DNA from: Sphingobium sp. Leaf26
GTDB taxonomy: Bacteria > Pseudomonadota > Alphaproteobacteria > Sphingomonadales > Sphingomonadaceae
Assembly (NCBI RefSeq): GCF_001421665.1
Contig: NZ_LMKV01000023.1
Span: 189,879 to 253,878 of the forward strand
Direction: 5' to 3'
DNA length: 64,000 bases
Shown here: positions 1 through 8,284 of the stretch, one piece after another
Position numbering within the stretch: the stretch's first letter is position 1
Layout of the letters: every line of letters begins with the position of its first letter
Position numbers and translations under genes: made by a program
Notes under the pieces: model-generated
What the model was told of the DNA's origin: nothing
Database searches by the model: none
The model's input: only the letters and a program-made list of their open reading frames with translations

Positions 1-982
1 CCACCAATTCCGGGATGAAGCTGTCCAGGTCGCTGTCGCCTTCGATGATGCCATGGATGCGATGGCCATAGGTGATGAGCGCAGCGAGATTGATGGAAAG
101 GCTGCTTTCCGGCCGGGGCGGCACACCGACCAGCCCCAGCAGGCCGTGGCTGCCAAGCGACGCCGGCGCCGCCTCCACCACCGCTTCCCGCCCGCTCGTC
201 TCGAACGCAAACTCGACGCCGTCCGCCACGATCGCGCGGATCGCGTCCGGCAGCGAAGGCTCTCCTGCCGGGTCGATCGCATGGGTCGCGCCCAGCGACA
301 GCGCCAGATCGCGGCGACTGGCCACGGGTTCGACCACGATGATCGTCGCGCACCCCTGGATCACCGCGCCCATCACCGCCGCCAGGCCCACCGGTCCCGC
401 GCCGAAGATGGCGATGCTCGATCCGGCCGGACAGGCGAGTGATCGCATCACCCCGCCCGCCCCGGTCTGGAACCCGCAGGCCAGCGGCCCCAGCAATTCC
501 AGCGGCACATCCGTCGCCTCGATCTTCACGACATTGCGCTCCTGCGCCAGCGCATGCCCGGCAAAGGAGGACTGGCCGAAGAAATGGCCGGACAACGCCG
601 CGTCACCCTGCCGCAGCCCCGAACTGCCGTCCGCTCGCGTGCCCGCATAGTTGAGCATGGGAAAGTCGCGGCAATAGGAGGGGAGATGCTCGTCGCACCG
701 CGCGCAATGGCCGCAACTGGCAAAGCCGATCACGACCCTGTCGCCCGGCACGACCTTGGTCACGCCATCACCCACTGCCTCGACGATGCCCGCCCCTTCA
801 TGCCCCAACACGGCGGGCAGCGGGATCGGGATGAACTGGTCCCGCGCGACCAGATCGGTATGGCACAGCCCGACCCCGACGATCCGTACCAGCACCTCGC
901 CCGGCCGGGGCGGATCGATGACGATCGGCTCGACCGTGAAGGGGTGATGCGGGGCGCGGGCGACGGCGGCGATACTGTCCAT
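1..982 (-). CDS. Zinc-dependent alcohol dehydrogenase, aryl/benzyl-alcohol type (3' end beyond window)
   Basis: Medium-chain NAD(P)-dependent alcohol dehydrogenase; about 327 residues are visible and the C-terminus is cut by the window edge. Catalytic zinc ligands are seen as Cys40 (GLCHTD), His61 (GHEGAG) and Cys169 (ACGFQTGAG). The structural zinc loop has Cys90, 93, 96 and 104. A Rossmann motif GAGPVGLAA follows, and an Asp after the next strand (VVDHEP) suggests NAD preference. The CGFQTGAG stretch resembles aryl- and benzyl-alcohol dehydrogenases. AAGGA overlaps the stop of the upstream SDR gene, 10 bases away, so this is the last visible gene of the P450 operon. It probably oxidises the alcohol made by the P450. 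The substrate is unknown. Confidence 0.9.
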   Translation of the reverse strand, partial: MDSIAAVARAPHHPFTVEPIVIDPPRPGEVLVRIVGVGLCHTDLVARDQFIPIPLPAVLGHEGAGIVEAVGDGVTKVVPGDRVVIGFASCGHCARCDEHLPSYCRDFPMLNYAGTRADGSSGLRQGDAALSGHFFGQSSFAGHALAQERNVVKIEATDVPLELLGPLACGFQTGAGGVMRSLACPAGSSIAIFGAGPVGLAAVMGAVIQGCATIIVVEPVASRRDLALSLGATHAIDPAGEPSLPDAIRAIVADGVEFAFETSGREAVVEAAPASLGSHGLLGLVGVPPRPESSLSINLAALITYGHRIHGIIEGDSDLDSFIPELV

Positions 983-992
983 GATATGTCCT

Positions 993-1784
993 TCAGGCTG
1001 CGGTATAGCCACCATCGGCAACGAACTCCGCGCCGGTGATGAAAGCGGCATCGTCACCGGCCAGGAAGGCGACGAGCGGGGCGATATCCTGCGCCACGCC
1101 CAGCCGCCCCATCGGGATCATCCGCGCCCAGGCGGCGAGCGCGACCTCCGGCGGGATCAGCGCCCCCGTCTCGTCGCGGGGCGGCTCCCAGTCGGCGCCC
1201 AAATTGGTCTGCACTGGCCCCGGCAGTACGCAATTGACGCGGATGCCGGTCTTGGCAAGCTCGACCGCGACCGCACGGCTCAGCGATCGGACCGCGCCTT
1301 TGGTGGCGCTGTAGGCCGCGAACTGCGCGCCCGCGACCATGCCATAGACCGATGCGATATTGATGATCGACGCGCCCTTCGCCCCATCGGCAATGGTGCG
1401 GCGCATCAGCGGCAATGCGGTCTGCATGCCGATATAAACGCTCTCCACGTTGATGCGGTTCTGCCGGCGCAGTAGCTCGACTGGCGCTTCCTCGAACGGC
1501 TGGGCCATCATGATACCGGCATTGTTGACCAATATGTCGAGCCGGCCGAAGCGCGCGTCGATTGCCGCCACGCCATCTGCCCATGCCGCTTCGCTGGTGA
1601 CGTCCTGCATCAGCGACAGGGTCGCCGCGCCGCTGCACAACCCGACGGTTTCCTCCAGCCCCGCCGGATTGATGTCGCCCAGCACGACGCTCGCGCCCTG
1701 CGCCACCAGCGCGATCGCGGTCGCCCGACCGATGCCCGATCCCGCACCCGTGACCCAGGCGACCTTGCCATCCAGCTTGCTCAT
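993..1784 (-). CDS. Short-chain dehydrogenase/reductase
   Basis: Classical SDR of 263 residues. The cofactor motif TGAGSGIG lies at about residues 12-19, NNAG near 90, a catalytic Ser in the NIASVYG segment and the YSATK pair near 160. The C-terminal FVADGGYTAA is typical of the glucose-dehydrogenase-like subfamily. It starts 1 base after the stop of the upstream GFA gene and is followed at 10 bases by the alcohol dehydrogenase, so the genes are co-transcribed and probably translationally coupled. It likely oxidises or reduces a hydroxy or keto intermediate of the pathway; the sequence does not name the substrate. Confidence 0.9.
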   Translation of the reverse strand: MSKLDGKVAWVTGAGSGIGRATAIALVAQGASVVLGDINPAGLEETVGLCSGAATLSLMQDVTSEAAWADGVAAIDARFGRLDILVNNAGIMMAQPFEEAPVELLRRQNRINVESVYIGMQTALPLMRRTIADGAKGASIINIASVYGMVAGAQFAAYSATKGAVRSLSRAVAVELAKTGIRVNCVLPGPVQTNLGADWEPPRDETGALIPPEVALAAWARMIPMGRLGVAQDIAPLVAFLAGDDAAFITGAEFVADGGYTAA

Positions 1785-1785
1785 C

Positions 1786-2205
1786 TCATTCTCCGATATT
1801 GGACCGCGCGAAACGCTGGTCGGTGATGGGCGGCATCCAGTTGAGCGCGCTGTCGCAATAGGCCTCCAGCATCGGCGGCCACTGGTCGGGCATGTCGAGC
1901 GTACCGGCCTTGACGATCGTCAACCCCGGCAGCGCCGCCGCCATCGACCGGATCGGCGACCCGCATGTGGCGCAGAAGTGGCGGTAGACCGCCGCGCCGC
2001 TTTCGCCGCGATCCGTGTAGATGCGGGTTTCGCCCCTTTCGCTATAGGCCTCGTCCGCGACCGCGCAGACCAGCGAGAAGGGCGCGCCGCCCTGCTTGCG
2101 GCAATGGGTGCAATGGCATAGCGCCACCAGCAGCGGATCGCCGGAAAAGCTGTAGCGCACCTGCCCGCACAGGCACCCGCCTTCATGGACGCTCAAGTCG
2201 CTCAT
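1786..2205 (-). CDS. GFA/CENP-V family zinc-binding protein
   Basis: Protein of 139 residues with the GFA (glutathione-dependent formaldehyde-activating-like) fold. Zinc-binding cysteines are visible as Cys11 and Cys13 (GGCLCGQVRY), Cys30, Cys32 and Cys35 (CHCTHCRKQGG), and Cys78 and Cys81 (HFCATCGSP). The family binds two zinc ions, and some members act with glutathione on small aldehydes, but most are uncharacterised. The start overlaps the end of the aldehyde dehydrogenase by 4 bases (ATGA). In this operon it may help handle an aldehyde by-product; that role is a guess. Confidence 0.88.
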   Translation of the reverse strand: MSDLSVHEGGCLCGQVRYSFSGDPLLVALCHCTHCRKQGGAPFSLVCAVADEAYSERGETRIYTDRGESGAAVYRHFCATCGSPIRSMAAALPGLTIVKAGTLDMPDQWPPMLEAYCDSALNWMPPITDQRFARSNIGE

Positions 2206-3668
2206 AATGCCACCACCACCGTCTTGGGTTCCAGATAGGCGTCCAGCACCTCGCTGCCATTTTCGCGGCCGATGCCGGACATCTTCATGCCGCCGAAGGG
2301 AAAGGCCGGATCGGCCAGCATCACGCAGTTGACGAAGGCCGTGCCGGCCTCCAGTCGCGCCGCCGTGCGATGCGCGGTTGCCAGGTCGCGGGTGAAGACA
2401 TGGGCGGCTAGGCCGTAGGGGCTGTCATTAGAGAGGTCGATCGCCTCGTCCAGATCGTCGAAGGCGGCGGTGGCCAGCACCGGTCCGAATATCTCCTCCC
2501 GCGCCGCCTCCGCATCGCGCGGCACATCACGCAGCAGGGTGGGCGGGAAATAATAGCCTTCGGCGGGCAGCGCCCCATGCGCCGCCACCGCCTCTATCCC
2601 CGCCGCCCGCGCGCGTTCGACATAGCCTGTCACCCGCTCATGCTGGCGCGCGCTGATCAGCGGACCGAGCGCGGTGCTACGATCCGCGCTGCTGCCCAGC
2701 GTCAATCCGGCGGCAAAGGTGGCTATGCCCTCCACCACCTCGTCATAGACAGACCGATGCACATAGAGGCGCGTGCCAGCATAACAGACCTGCCCGCTGT
2801 TGAAGAAACAGCCCATCGCCGCTTGCGGAATGGCGTTCGACAGGTCGGCGTCGGCGCAAATGATGGAGGGCGACTTGCCGCCGAGTTCCAGCGTGACCCG
2901 TTTCAATTCAGGCACGGACGCCCGTAATATCCCCTGCCCCGTCGCGGTCGATCCGGTGAAGGCGATCTTGGCGACGAGCGGATGCTCCACCAGCGCCGCG
3001 CCGGTCGCGCCGTCGCCGGTGACGACACTCAGCACGCCGTCGGGCAATCCCGCCTGCCGCGCCAGTTCCACCAGCCGCAGCGCGGACAGGGGCGTTTCCG
3101 GTGCAGGTTTCAGAACGACGGTGCATCCCGCCGCCAGCGCGGGCGCGATTTTCCACATCGCCAGCACCAGCGGGAAATTCCACGGCGTGATCGCCGCGAC
3201 CACACCGATCGGCTCGCGCCGCGTGTAGACATGCCACTGGCCCGGCATGGCGGACAATGTGCCCGCCCGGCCCGCCAGTTTGGTCGGCCAGCCGGCATAG
3301 GTGCGCAGCCATCCGATCGCGGCGGGAATATCGACTGTCTCCGTCACCGCGATCGGCTTGCCAGCGTCCAGCGCCTCCAGCGCTGCGAGCCGGGGCAAGT
3401 CTGCCTCGATCGCATCGGCAAAGCGGTGCAGCAGCCGCTCGCGCGCCAGCGGCGTCAGGTCGCGCCAGGCCGGATCATGGAACGCCCGGTGCGCCGCCTG
3501 TACGATTGCATCGACTTGGCTCCCATCGGCCACCGGTATCTGCGCAAAGGTCTGCGCCGTGCAGGGATCGATGTCGGCGATCGTCGCCCCGGTGGCCAGC
3601 CGATCGCCGCCTGCGCGTAACTTCATATCGGGCAGAACCAGTCCCTCGAAACCCTGAATGGCACTCAC
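2202..3668 (-). CDS. NAD(P)-dependent aldehyde dehydrogenase
   Basis: Full-length ALDH superfamily protein of 488 residues. The oxyanion Asn164 is in TPWNFP, the nucleotide-loop FTGS is near 237-240, general base Glu261 is in LELGGKSP and nucleophile Cys295 is in NSGQVCYAGTR. The family oxidises aldehydes to acids with NAD(P)+. It overlaps the AraC gene upstream and the GFA gene downstream by 4 bases each. It probably carries out the aldehyde-to-acid step after the P450 and alcohol dehydrogenase. A role as 2-oxoglutarate-semialdehyde dehydrogenase for the distant xylose operon cannot be excluded, but the operon context argues against it. Confidence 0.92.
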   Translation of the reverse strand: MSAIQGFEGLVLPDMKLRAGGDRLATGATIADIDPCTAQTFAQIPVADGSQVDAIVQAAHRAFHDPAWRDLTPLARERLLHRFADAIEADLPRLAALEALDAGKPIAVTETVDIPAAIGWLRTYAGWPTKLAGRAGTLSAMPGQWHVYTRREPIGVVAAITPWNFPLVLAMWKIAPALAAGCTVVLKPAPETPLSALRLVELARQAGLPDGVLSVVTGDGATGAALVEHPLVAKIAFTGSTATGQGILRASVPELKRVTLELGGKSPSIICADADLSNAIPQAAMGCFFNSGQVCYAGTRLYVHRSVYDEVVEGIATFAAGLTLGSSADRSTALGPLISARQHERVTGYVERARAAGIEAVAAHGALPAEGYYFPPTLLRDVPRDAEAAREEIFGPVLATAAFDDLDEAIDLSNDSPYGLAAHVFTRDLATAHRTAARLEAGTAFVNCVMLADPAFPFGGMKMSGIGRENGSEVLDAYLEPKTVVVAL

Positions 3669-4549
3669 TGAAGCGTCTCCTGACGGCGTCTGCGAAAATC
3701 GCTCGGCGTTTCGCCGGCAAACTGGCGGAAGGCGCGGGTGAAATGGCTCTGGCTGGTGAAGCCGAGCGCGTCGGCGATCGTCGCCATCGACGTGTCGGAC
3801 TGTTCCAGCATCTGCTGCGCCCGGTCGAGCCGCGCGCGCATGACATATTGATGCGGCGACACGCCCGTCGCCTTCTTGAACACGCGGCAGAAATGGGTCG
3901 GGGTGATGCCGGCCTGCGCCGCCAGTTCCTCCAGATTGTGACTGGCTTCGGGCCGGTCGAGAATGGCGTTCATGATCGCGTGGATGCGATAGGAGGAGAA
4001 AGCGGTGGTCGGGATTTCCGCGCTACTGGCGTTCACCGGCCCGCGCATCATATGGGCTTTGAGCGCATCGACGAGTGCGCCGACATAGACGTCCCGATCC
4101 TTCGTCTGCGGCGCATAGAGTTCGCCCAGCACCTGCCGCGTCAGCGCCACGCCCAGCGGATCGGAGAAGGCGAAGCGCATCCGCCTGAACTGGTCGAGCG
4201 CGGGCGCGCGTTGCAGGTCGGTGGACGCGACGCTCAGCGTCACGACGTCCAGTTCGCCATCGACCAGCCAGCCGGTCGGCTGCCCCGACGGAACGATGGT
4301 GGCGCATCCGGGCAGCGAACTCGTCTCGCTCCACCCGTCCCGTTCCCAGGTGCGGACATTGGGCTTGCCTGCGATATGCACGACGAACATCGGGTCGGGT
4401 AAAGCCGGCAAGGTGTAGCTGCCGACGAACTGACGCCAGCGGCACAGGCGCCAGCGTCCATGGTCGGCGCCCAACTGGATGTCGGGCGCACGGCCAAGCG
4501 CGTCGGAAATAATCTGTTCGTCGGTCGATCCGCGCGCCGGGTCCATCAT
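3665..4549 (-). CDS. AraC-family transcriptional regulator (paralogue of the gene at 9870)
   Basis: Regulator of 294 residues with a C-terminal AraC DNA-binding domain (about 190-290). Two helix-turn-helix units are visible: LEELAAQAGITPTHFCRVFK and MATIADALGFTSQSHFTRAF, followed by the typical GETPSDFR end. The N-terminal about 180 residues are a sensor region without a recognisable motif. It sits inside the operon between the P450 and the aldehyde dehydrogenase. It is closely similar over its whole length to a second regulator at 9870-10757 on the other side of the cluster. Likely an activator responding to the pathway substrate or an intermediate. Confidence 0.9.
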   Translation of the reverse strand: MMDPARGSTDEQIISDALGRAPDIQLGADHGRWRLCRWRQFVGSYTLPALPDPMFVVHIAGKPNVRTWERDGWSETSSLPGCATIVPSGQPTGWLVDGELDVVTLSVASTDLQRAPALDQFRRMRFAFSDPLGVALTRQVLGELYAPQTKDRDVYVGALVDALKAHMMRGPVNASSAEIPTTAFSSYRIHAIMNAILDRPEASHNLEELAAQAGITPTHFCRVFKKATGVSPHQYVMRARLDRAQQMLEQSDTSMATIADALGFTSQSHFTRAFRQFAGETPSDFRRRRQETLQ

Positions 4550-4556
4550 CCTCTCC

Positions 4557-5789
4557 TCATGCAGGCACCATCTGCACGTCCAGATTCTTCAACCCGTTGA
4601 TGAAGTTGGACCTGAATCGGCGTGGCGCCGCCATCACATTGAACCGGGCGACACGCTCCGCCAAGAGACTGAACGCCACCCTCAACTGCATTTCGGCGAG
4701 GCGCGATCCCACGCACACATGCTGGCCGGTGCCAAAGCCCAGATGCTGGATATTGCCCCGGTTTATGTCGAACCGGTCGGGGTCGGGAAAGACGCTCTCG
4801 TCGCGATTGGCCGCGATGTACCACAGCACTATCTTGTCGCCTTTGGCGATCGCCTGCCCGCCGATCTGGGTGTCCGCCGTCGCCGTCCGCCGCATGTGCA
4901 TGACGGGGCTGGCATAGCGCACCATTTCGCGCACGCCGTTCTTCAGCAAAGTCGGATCGGCACGGACCAAGTCCCACTGGTCGGGATTGGCGGCGAAGGC
5001 GGCGACACTGTGGCTCAGCGAATTGCGCGTCGTTTCGTTCGCACCGACCAGCGCCAGGATGAGGTTGCCGACAAACTCCTGGAACGTCACCGGCTGGCCG
5101 TTGACTTCCATGGTCGCCAGCAAGGTCGCCAGATCCTGCCCCGGCGTTGCTCGGCGCTCCTCGAACAGCCCCTGCGCAAAGGCCATGAACTCGCCCAGTA
5201 TCGCCGCCATCGCTTGCGGCGACTGGCGGAAGTCGGGGTCATCCTCCCCGACGAAGGCGTTGGTCCAGTCGTAGAGTTTGACCCACATGTCGGTCGGCAG
5301 GTCGAGCAATTCGCACAGGGTGAGCAACGGCAGCGGCGCGGACAGCAACGGCACCAGATCGACCGTTTCGCCAAGCGGAATCTTCTTGATCAGGCTGAGG
5401 CAGCGATCCCGGATGCGTTCTTCGATCCCGGCCAGCCGCCCCGGCGACAGAGCGGGCATGATGAACTTGCGATATTGGGTATGGAGTGGCGGATCGACCG
5501 AGATGAAGGGGATGCCGATCGCCGCCTCCCCCGCCCCGGTCAGGCCGACCTCATTTTCGTTGAAGATGCGATGGCCGCCATTGTCATAAGCGGACGAGAA
5601 GAGGCCGGGATTGCGCGACACTTCCACGATGTCGGCATAGCGGGTGAGCGCCCAGAAGCCCGCCCCGTCGCTTTCCGGGTTCCAGTAGACGGGCTGTTCC
5701 GCCCGGAGCCGCGCGAACAGGTCGTGCGGCGCCCGGTCGCAATAGAGATCGGGGTCTTTGAGATCCGGGGCGGCTGGCGTGGCGGTCAT
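4557..5789 (-). CDS. Cytochrome P450 monooxygenase
   Basis: Soluble bacterial (class I type) P450 of 410 residues. Visible hallmarks are the I-helix acid-alcohol pair in VGANETT (about 248-254), the K-helix ExxR (Glu288 to Arg291) and the haem loop FGTGQHVCVG with the cysteine ligand Cys359. There is no signal peptide or membrane anchor. The family inserts one oxygen atom into C-H bonds, using electrons from a ferredoxin and its reductase; neither partner gene is visible in this window. It is the second gene of the operon, 16 bases after the TonB receptor stop. With the alcohol and aldehyde dehydrogenases and the facing CoA ligase it suggests oxidation of a methyl or methylene group to a carboxylate. 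The substrate is unknown. Confidence 0.93.
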   Translation of the reverse strand: MTATPAAPDLKDPDLYCDRAPHDLFARLRAEQPVYWNPESDGAGFWALTRYADIVEVSRNPGLFSSAYDNGGHRIFNENEVGLTGAGEAAIGIPFISVDPPLHTQYRKFIMPALSPGRLAGIEERIRDRCLSLIKKIPLGETVDLVPLLSAPLPLLTLCELLDLPTDMWVKLYDWTNAFVGEDDPDFRQSPQAMAAILGEFMAFAQGLFEERRATPGQDLATLLATMEVNGQPVTFQEFVGNLILALVGANETTRNSLSHSVAAFAANPDQWDLVRADPTLLKNGVREMVRYASPVMHMRRTATADTQIGGQAIAKGDKIVLWYIAANRDESVFPDPDRFDINRGNIQHLGFGTGQHVCVGSRLAEMQLRVAFSLLAERVARFNVMAAPRRFRSNFINGLKNLDVQMVPA

Positions 5790-5805
5790 GGGCGCTCTCC
5801 CGCCG

Positions 5806-8040
5806 TCAGAAGCTGAAACGGCCGGTCACGCCGAAGGTGCGCGGCATGGCCGGGACGAGGAAATTATAAGGGAAGCCCGCCCCGCGCAGGTCCAGGCCAT
5901 AGCTGTAGGTCTTGCGGCTGAAGGCGTTGTTGATCCAGCCGCGTAATTGAAACGGCCCATGCGCCCAGGCCAGCGTGGCATTGACCTTGGCATAGCCCTT
6001 TTGCTGCAATTCCGCGTTGTTCTGCGCCGTGCCGACTGCATCGGTGCCGTTGAAGGGCGAGAAATATTGGCGGCTGAAATAATTGACCGTGGGCGAGAAG
6101 GTCAGGCTGTCGCTGCCCGTGTCGAAGATGGTCCAGTCGAACCCGGCCGTCCCTGTCCAGCGCGGGGCGAAGGGCAGATCGTTGCCAGACAGGTCCGTGC
6201 CCTGCAAGGTCAGTTCCTTGTAGGTGGCGTGGAGATAGCCGCCCGACAGGTTGATGACCAGGCCATCGAAGGGCCGCAGGCTGCCCTCCACCTCACCGCC
6301 ATAGACTTGCGATTTGGGCGCGTTGACCAGGAAGGACACCGGGCCGGGCCGCGTATCCTGTACCTGCTGGTTGCTATAGTCATAATAGAAGCCGGCGGCG
6401 GACAGGGTCAGTCTGTTGTCGAGGAAGCGGCCCTTGACGCCCACTTCATAGGCGTTGACCCGTTCGGGGTCGATATAGGTGATGCCGACCGATGACGTGT
6501 AGCCGCCGCCATTGAACGCGCCGGACCGATAGCCCCGGCTGTAGCTGGCATAGACCAGCGTTCCGCCGTCGAACGTGTAGCTCAAGGCCGCGCGGCCGGT
6601 CAGCGCCTTGTTGCTGCCGTCGATCGCGAAACGGGCGGCGGGATCATAGGCGCAGGTGCCCGGCACTCCGGCGCAGGGCACGGTGCTGGCAAGCGGCGTG
6701 CCCGCGCTGCCGAACGGGCCGGCGAACAGATAGGCATAGCCGTCGCCATAGCGCGCCTTGTCCCACGTGTAGCGCGCGCCCAGGGTCAGGACCAGTTTGT
6801 CGGTCAGGCTATAATCGCCCTGAAGGAAAGCGGCATAGGAGCGGCGGGTCTGGCGATAGTGCTGGAAGAAGCCGCCATCGACGCCCGGCCCCAGGGCGCT
6901 GCCGATGTTGAAGCGATTGTCGGTGATCGTGCGGTCCCAGCCATAGAAGCCGCCGCCGACCAGCTTCAGCCGATCGCCTTCATAATTGAGGCGCGCCTCC
7001 TCGCTGAACTGGCGGAAACTGGAGCGCCAGTTGATATTGAGCACGTCGAGCGGCGAACCGTCCGCCGCCTGTTGCAGGTTCTGCTTGCCGCCATCGTAGG
7101 AGGTGATGGACGTGAGCGTGACCGTCGGGCTGAGTTCCAGCGCGACATTGGCCGCCACGCCCCAGGCGTCGGTGCGGTTTTCGCCTACGTCATTTTCGTT
7201 GATGTCAAAAAAGCCCTGCCCCGGCGTGTTGGGACCGGTCAGCCCGTGAATGGCCGCCTGCGCGCCGCGATCGCGCCCGGCATAGGCGCGGATCTTGATA
7301 TCCAGCGGGCCATTGCCCGGCTTCATGCGCAGATAGACGCGGCCCTGCGCCGTATCGACGCTGTTGGAATCCCGGCCGCCCGGCGCGACATTGTGCAGCA
7401 TGCCGTCGCCCTTTTCATAATTGCCGGCGATGCGGATGCCCAGTTCATCCTCGACCATCGTGGTTTCGATCGCGGCCTGCGCCTTGAACGTGTTGAAATT
7501 GCCGTAGCCGACCTCGGCATAGCCGTTGGTGCCGGACAGCCTGGGCGCGCGCGTGATGAAGTTGATCGCGCCGCCGGTCGTGTTGCGACCGAACAAGGTG
7601 CCCTGAGGTCCACGCAGCACTTCCACCCGATCCAGGTCGAACAGACCCATGCCGTGGCTGGTCCGTGCGGCGATATAGACATCGTCGATGTATACGCCGA
7701 CGGGCGAGGCCTGGTTGCTGTTATATTCATTGGCGACGCTGATGCCGCGCAGCGAGAAATTGGGCTGGGTGCTGCCATAGGGGCTGCTGACCTGAAGATT
7801 GGGCACCGCCGTCGCCAGCGCGGCGGAATTGGAAATGCCCTTGTTCTGGAGCGTTTCGCCGCCCAGCGCGGAAATGGCCAATGGCACGGACAGCATGGAT
7901 TGCGACCGGCGCTGCGCGGTGACGATGATGTCTCCATTATCCGCTGCCGGTTGGGGCGCGCTCGCTTCCTGCGCCAGCGCGACCTGCGACACGCCGCTGC
8001 ACAGCAGAATCGCCAACGCCTTGCCCGTGATGACCTTCAT
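5806..8040 (-). CDS. TonB-dependent outer-membrane receptor (P450 cluster)
   Basis: TonB-dependent receptor of 744 residues. It has an N-terminal signal peptide (about 1-23, ending ALAQ), a TonB-box-like segment IIVTAQRRSQ near residue 38, a plug domain with VEVLRGPQGTLFGRN, and a beta-barrel ending in an aromatic residue (GRFSF). It imports a substrate across the outer membrane using the proton motive force through TonB-ExbBD. As first gene of the operon it probably takes up the compound attacked by the P450. It is shorter than, and of a different subgroup from, the xylan-locus receptor at 16901. An untranslated gap of about 240 bases separates it from the divergent acyl-CoA synthetase. Confidence 0.95.
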   Translation of the reverse strand: MKVITGKALAILLCSGVSQVALAQEASAPQPAADNGDIIVTAQRRSQSMLSVPLAISALGGETLQNKGISNSAALATAVPNLQVSSPYGSTQPNFSLRGISVANEYNSNQASPVGVYIDDVYIAARTSHGMGLFDLDRVEVLRGPQGTLFGRNTTGGAINFITRAPRLSGTNGYAEVGYGNFNTFKAQAAIETTMVEDELGIRIAGNYEKGDGMLHNVAPGGRDSNSVDTAQGRVYLRMKPGNGPLDIKIRAYAGRDRGAQAAIHGLTGPNTPGQGFFDINENDVGENRTDAWGVAANVALELSPTVTLTSITSYDGGKQNLQQAADGSPLDVLNINWRSSFRQFSEEARLNYEGDRLKLVGGGFYGWDRTITDNRFNIGSALGPGVDGGFFQHYRQTRRSYAAFLQGDYSLTDKLVLTLGARYTWDKARYGDGYAYLFAGPFGSAGTPLASTVPCAGVPGTCAYDPAARFAIDGSNKALTGRAALSYTFDGGTLVYASYSRGYRSGAFNGGGYTSSVGITYIDPERVNAYEVGVKGRFLDNRLTLSAAGFYYDYSNQQVQDTRPGPVSFLVNAPKSQVYGGEVEGSLRPFDGLVINLSGGYLHATYKELTLQGTDLSGNDLPFAPRWTGTAGFDWTIFDTGSDSLTFSPTVNYFSRQYFSPFNGTDAVGTAQNNAELQQKGYAKVNATLAWAHGPFQLRGWINNAFSRKTYSYGLDLRGAGFPYNFLVPAMPRTFGVTGRFSF

Positions 8041-8137
8041 TATACCCTCTCCTCCATCTTCCCCCTGTTGGCGGGGGATGCGGTTATGATGGAGCAGACC
8101 TAGCCCAGCCGAACCGGGAAGGCTTTACCCAGAGTTG

Positions 8138-8153
8138 ATGCCAGATTTGGCAT
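8138..8153. promoter_or_regulatory. Palindrome in the divergent promoter region of the P450 cluster
   Basis: ATGCCA-N4-TGGCAT is a perfect 6-bp inverted repeat inside the 244-base gap between the divergent TonB receptor (start 8040) and acyl-CoA synthetase (start 8285). It lies about 100 bases before the receptor start. It could be bound by one of the two AraC paralogues or by another regulator, though AraC sites are more often direct repeats. No other strong motif is recognised in the gap. Confidence 0.35.
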
Positions 8154-8284
8154 TTCTTGCGCTTGCCTTGAACTGGCGCGCAAACCGGGCCTCTGTAGCC
8201 ATCAAGCGCAAGACGCGAGCGATAGCGGCCCCGGCCGACCATGCTCCGCGCATCATGCTGCATGATTTTTGGAGAGGCTCACCC

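Noticed and set aside
1786-2205. Calling the GFA protein a true S-(hydroxymethyl)glutathione synthase
   Set aside because: The zinc cysteines fit the whole GFA/CENP-V family, whose members mostly have unknown reactions, so a specific enzyme name is not justified.
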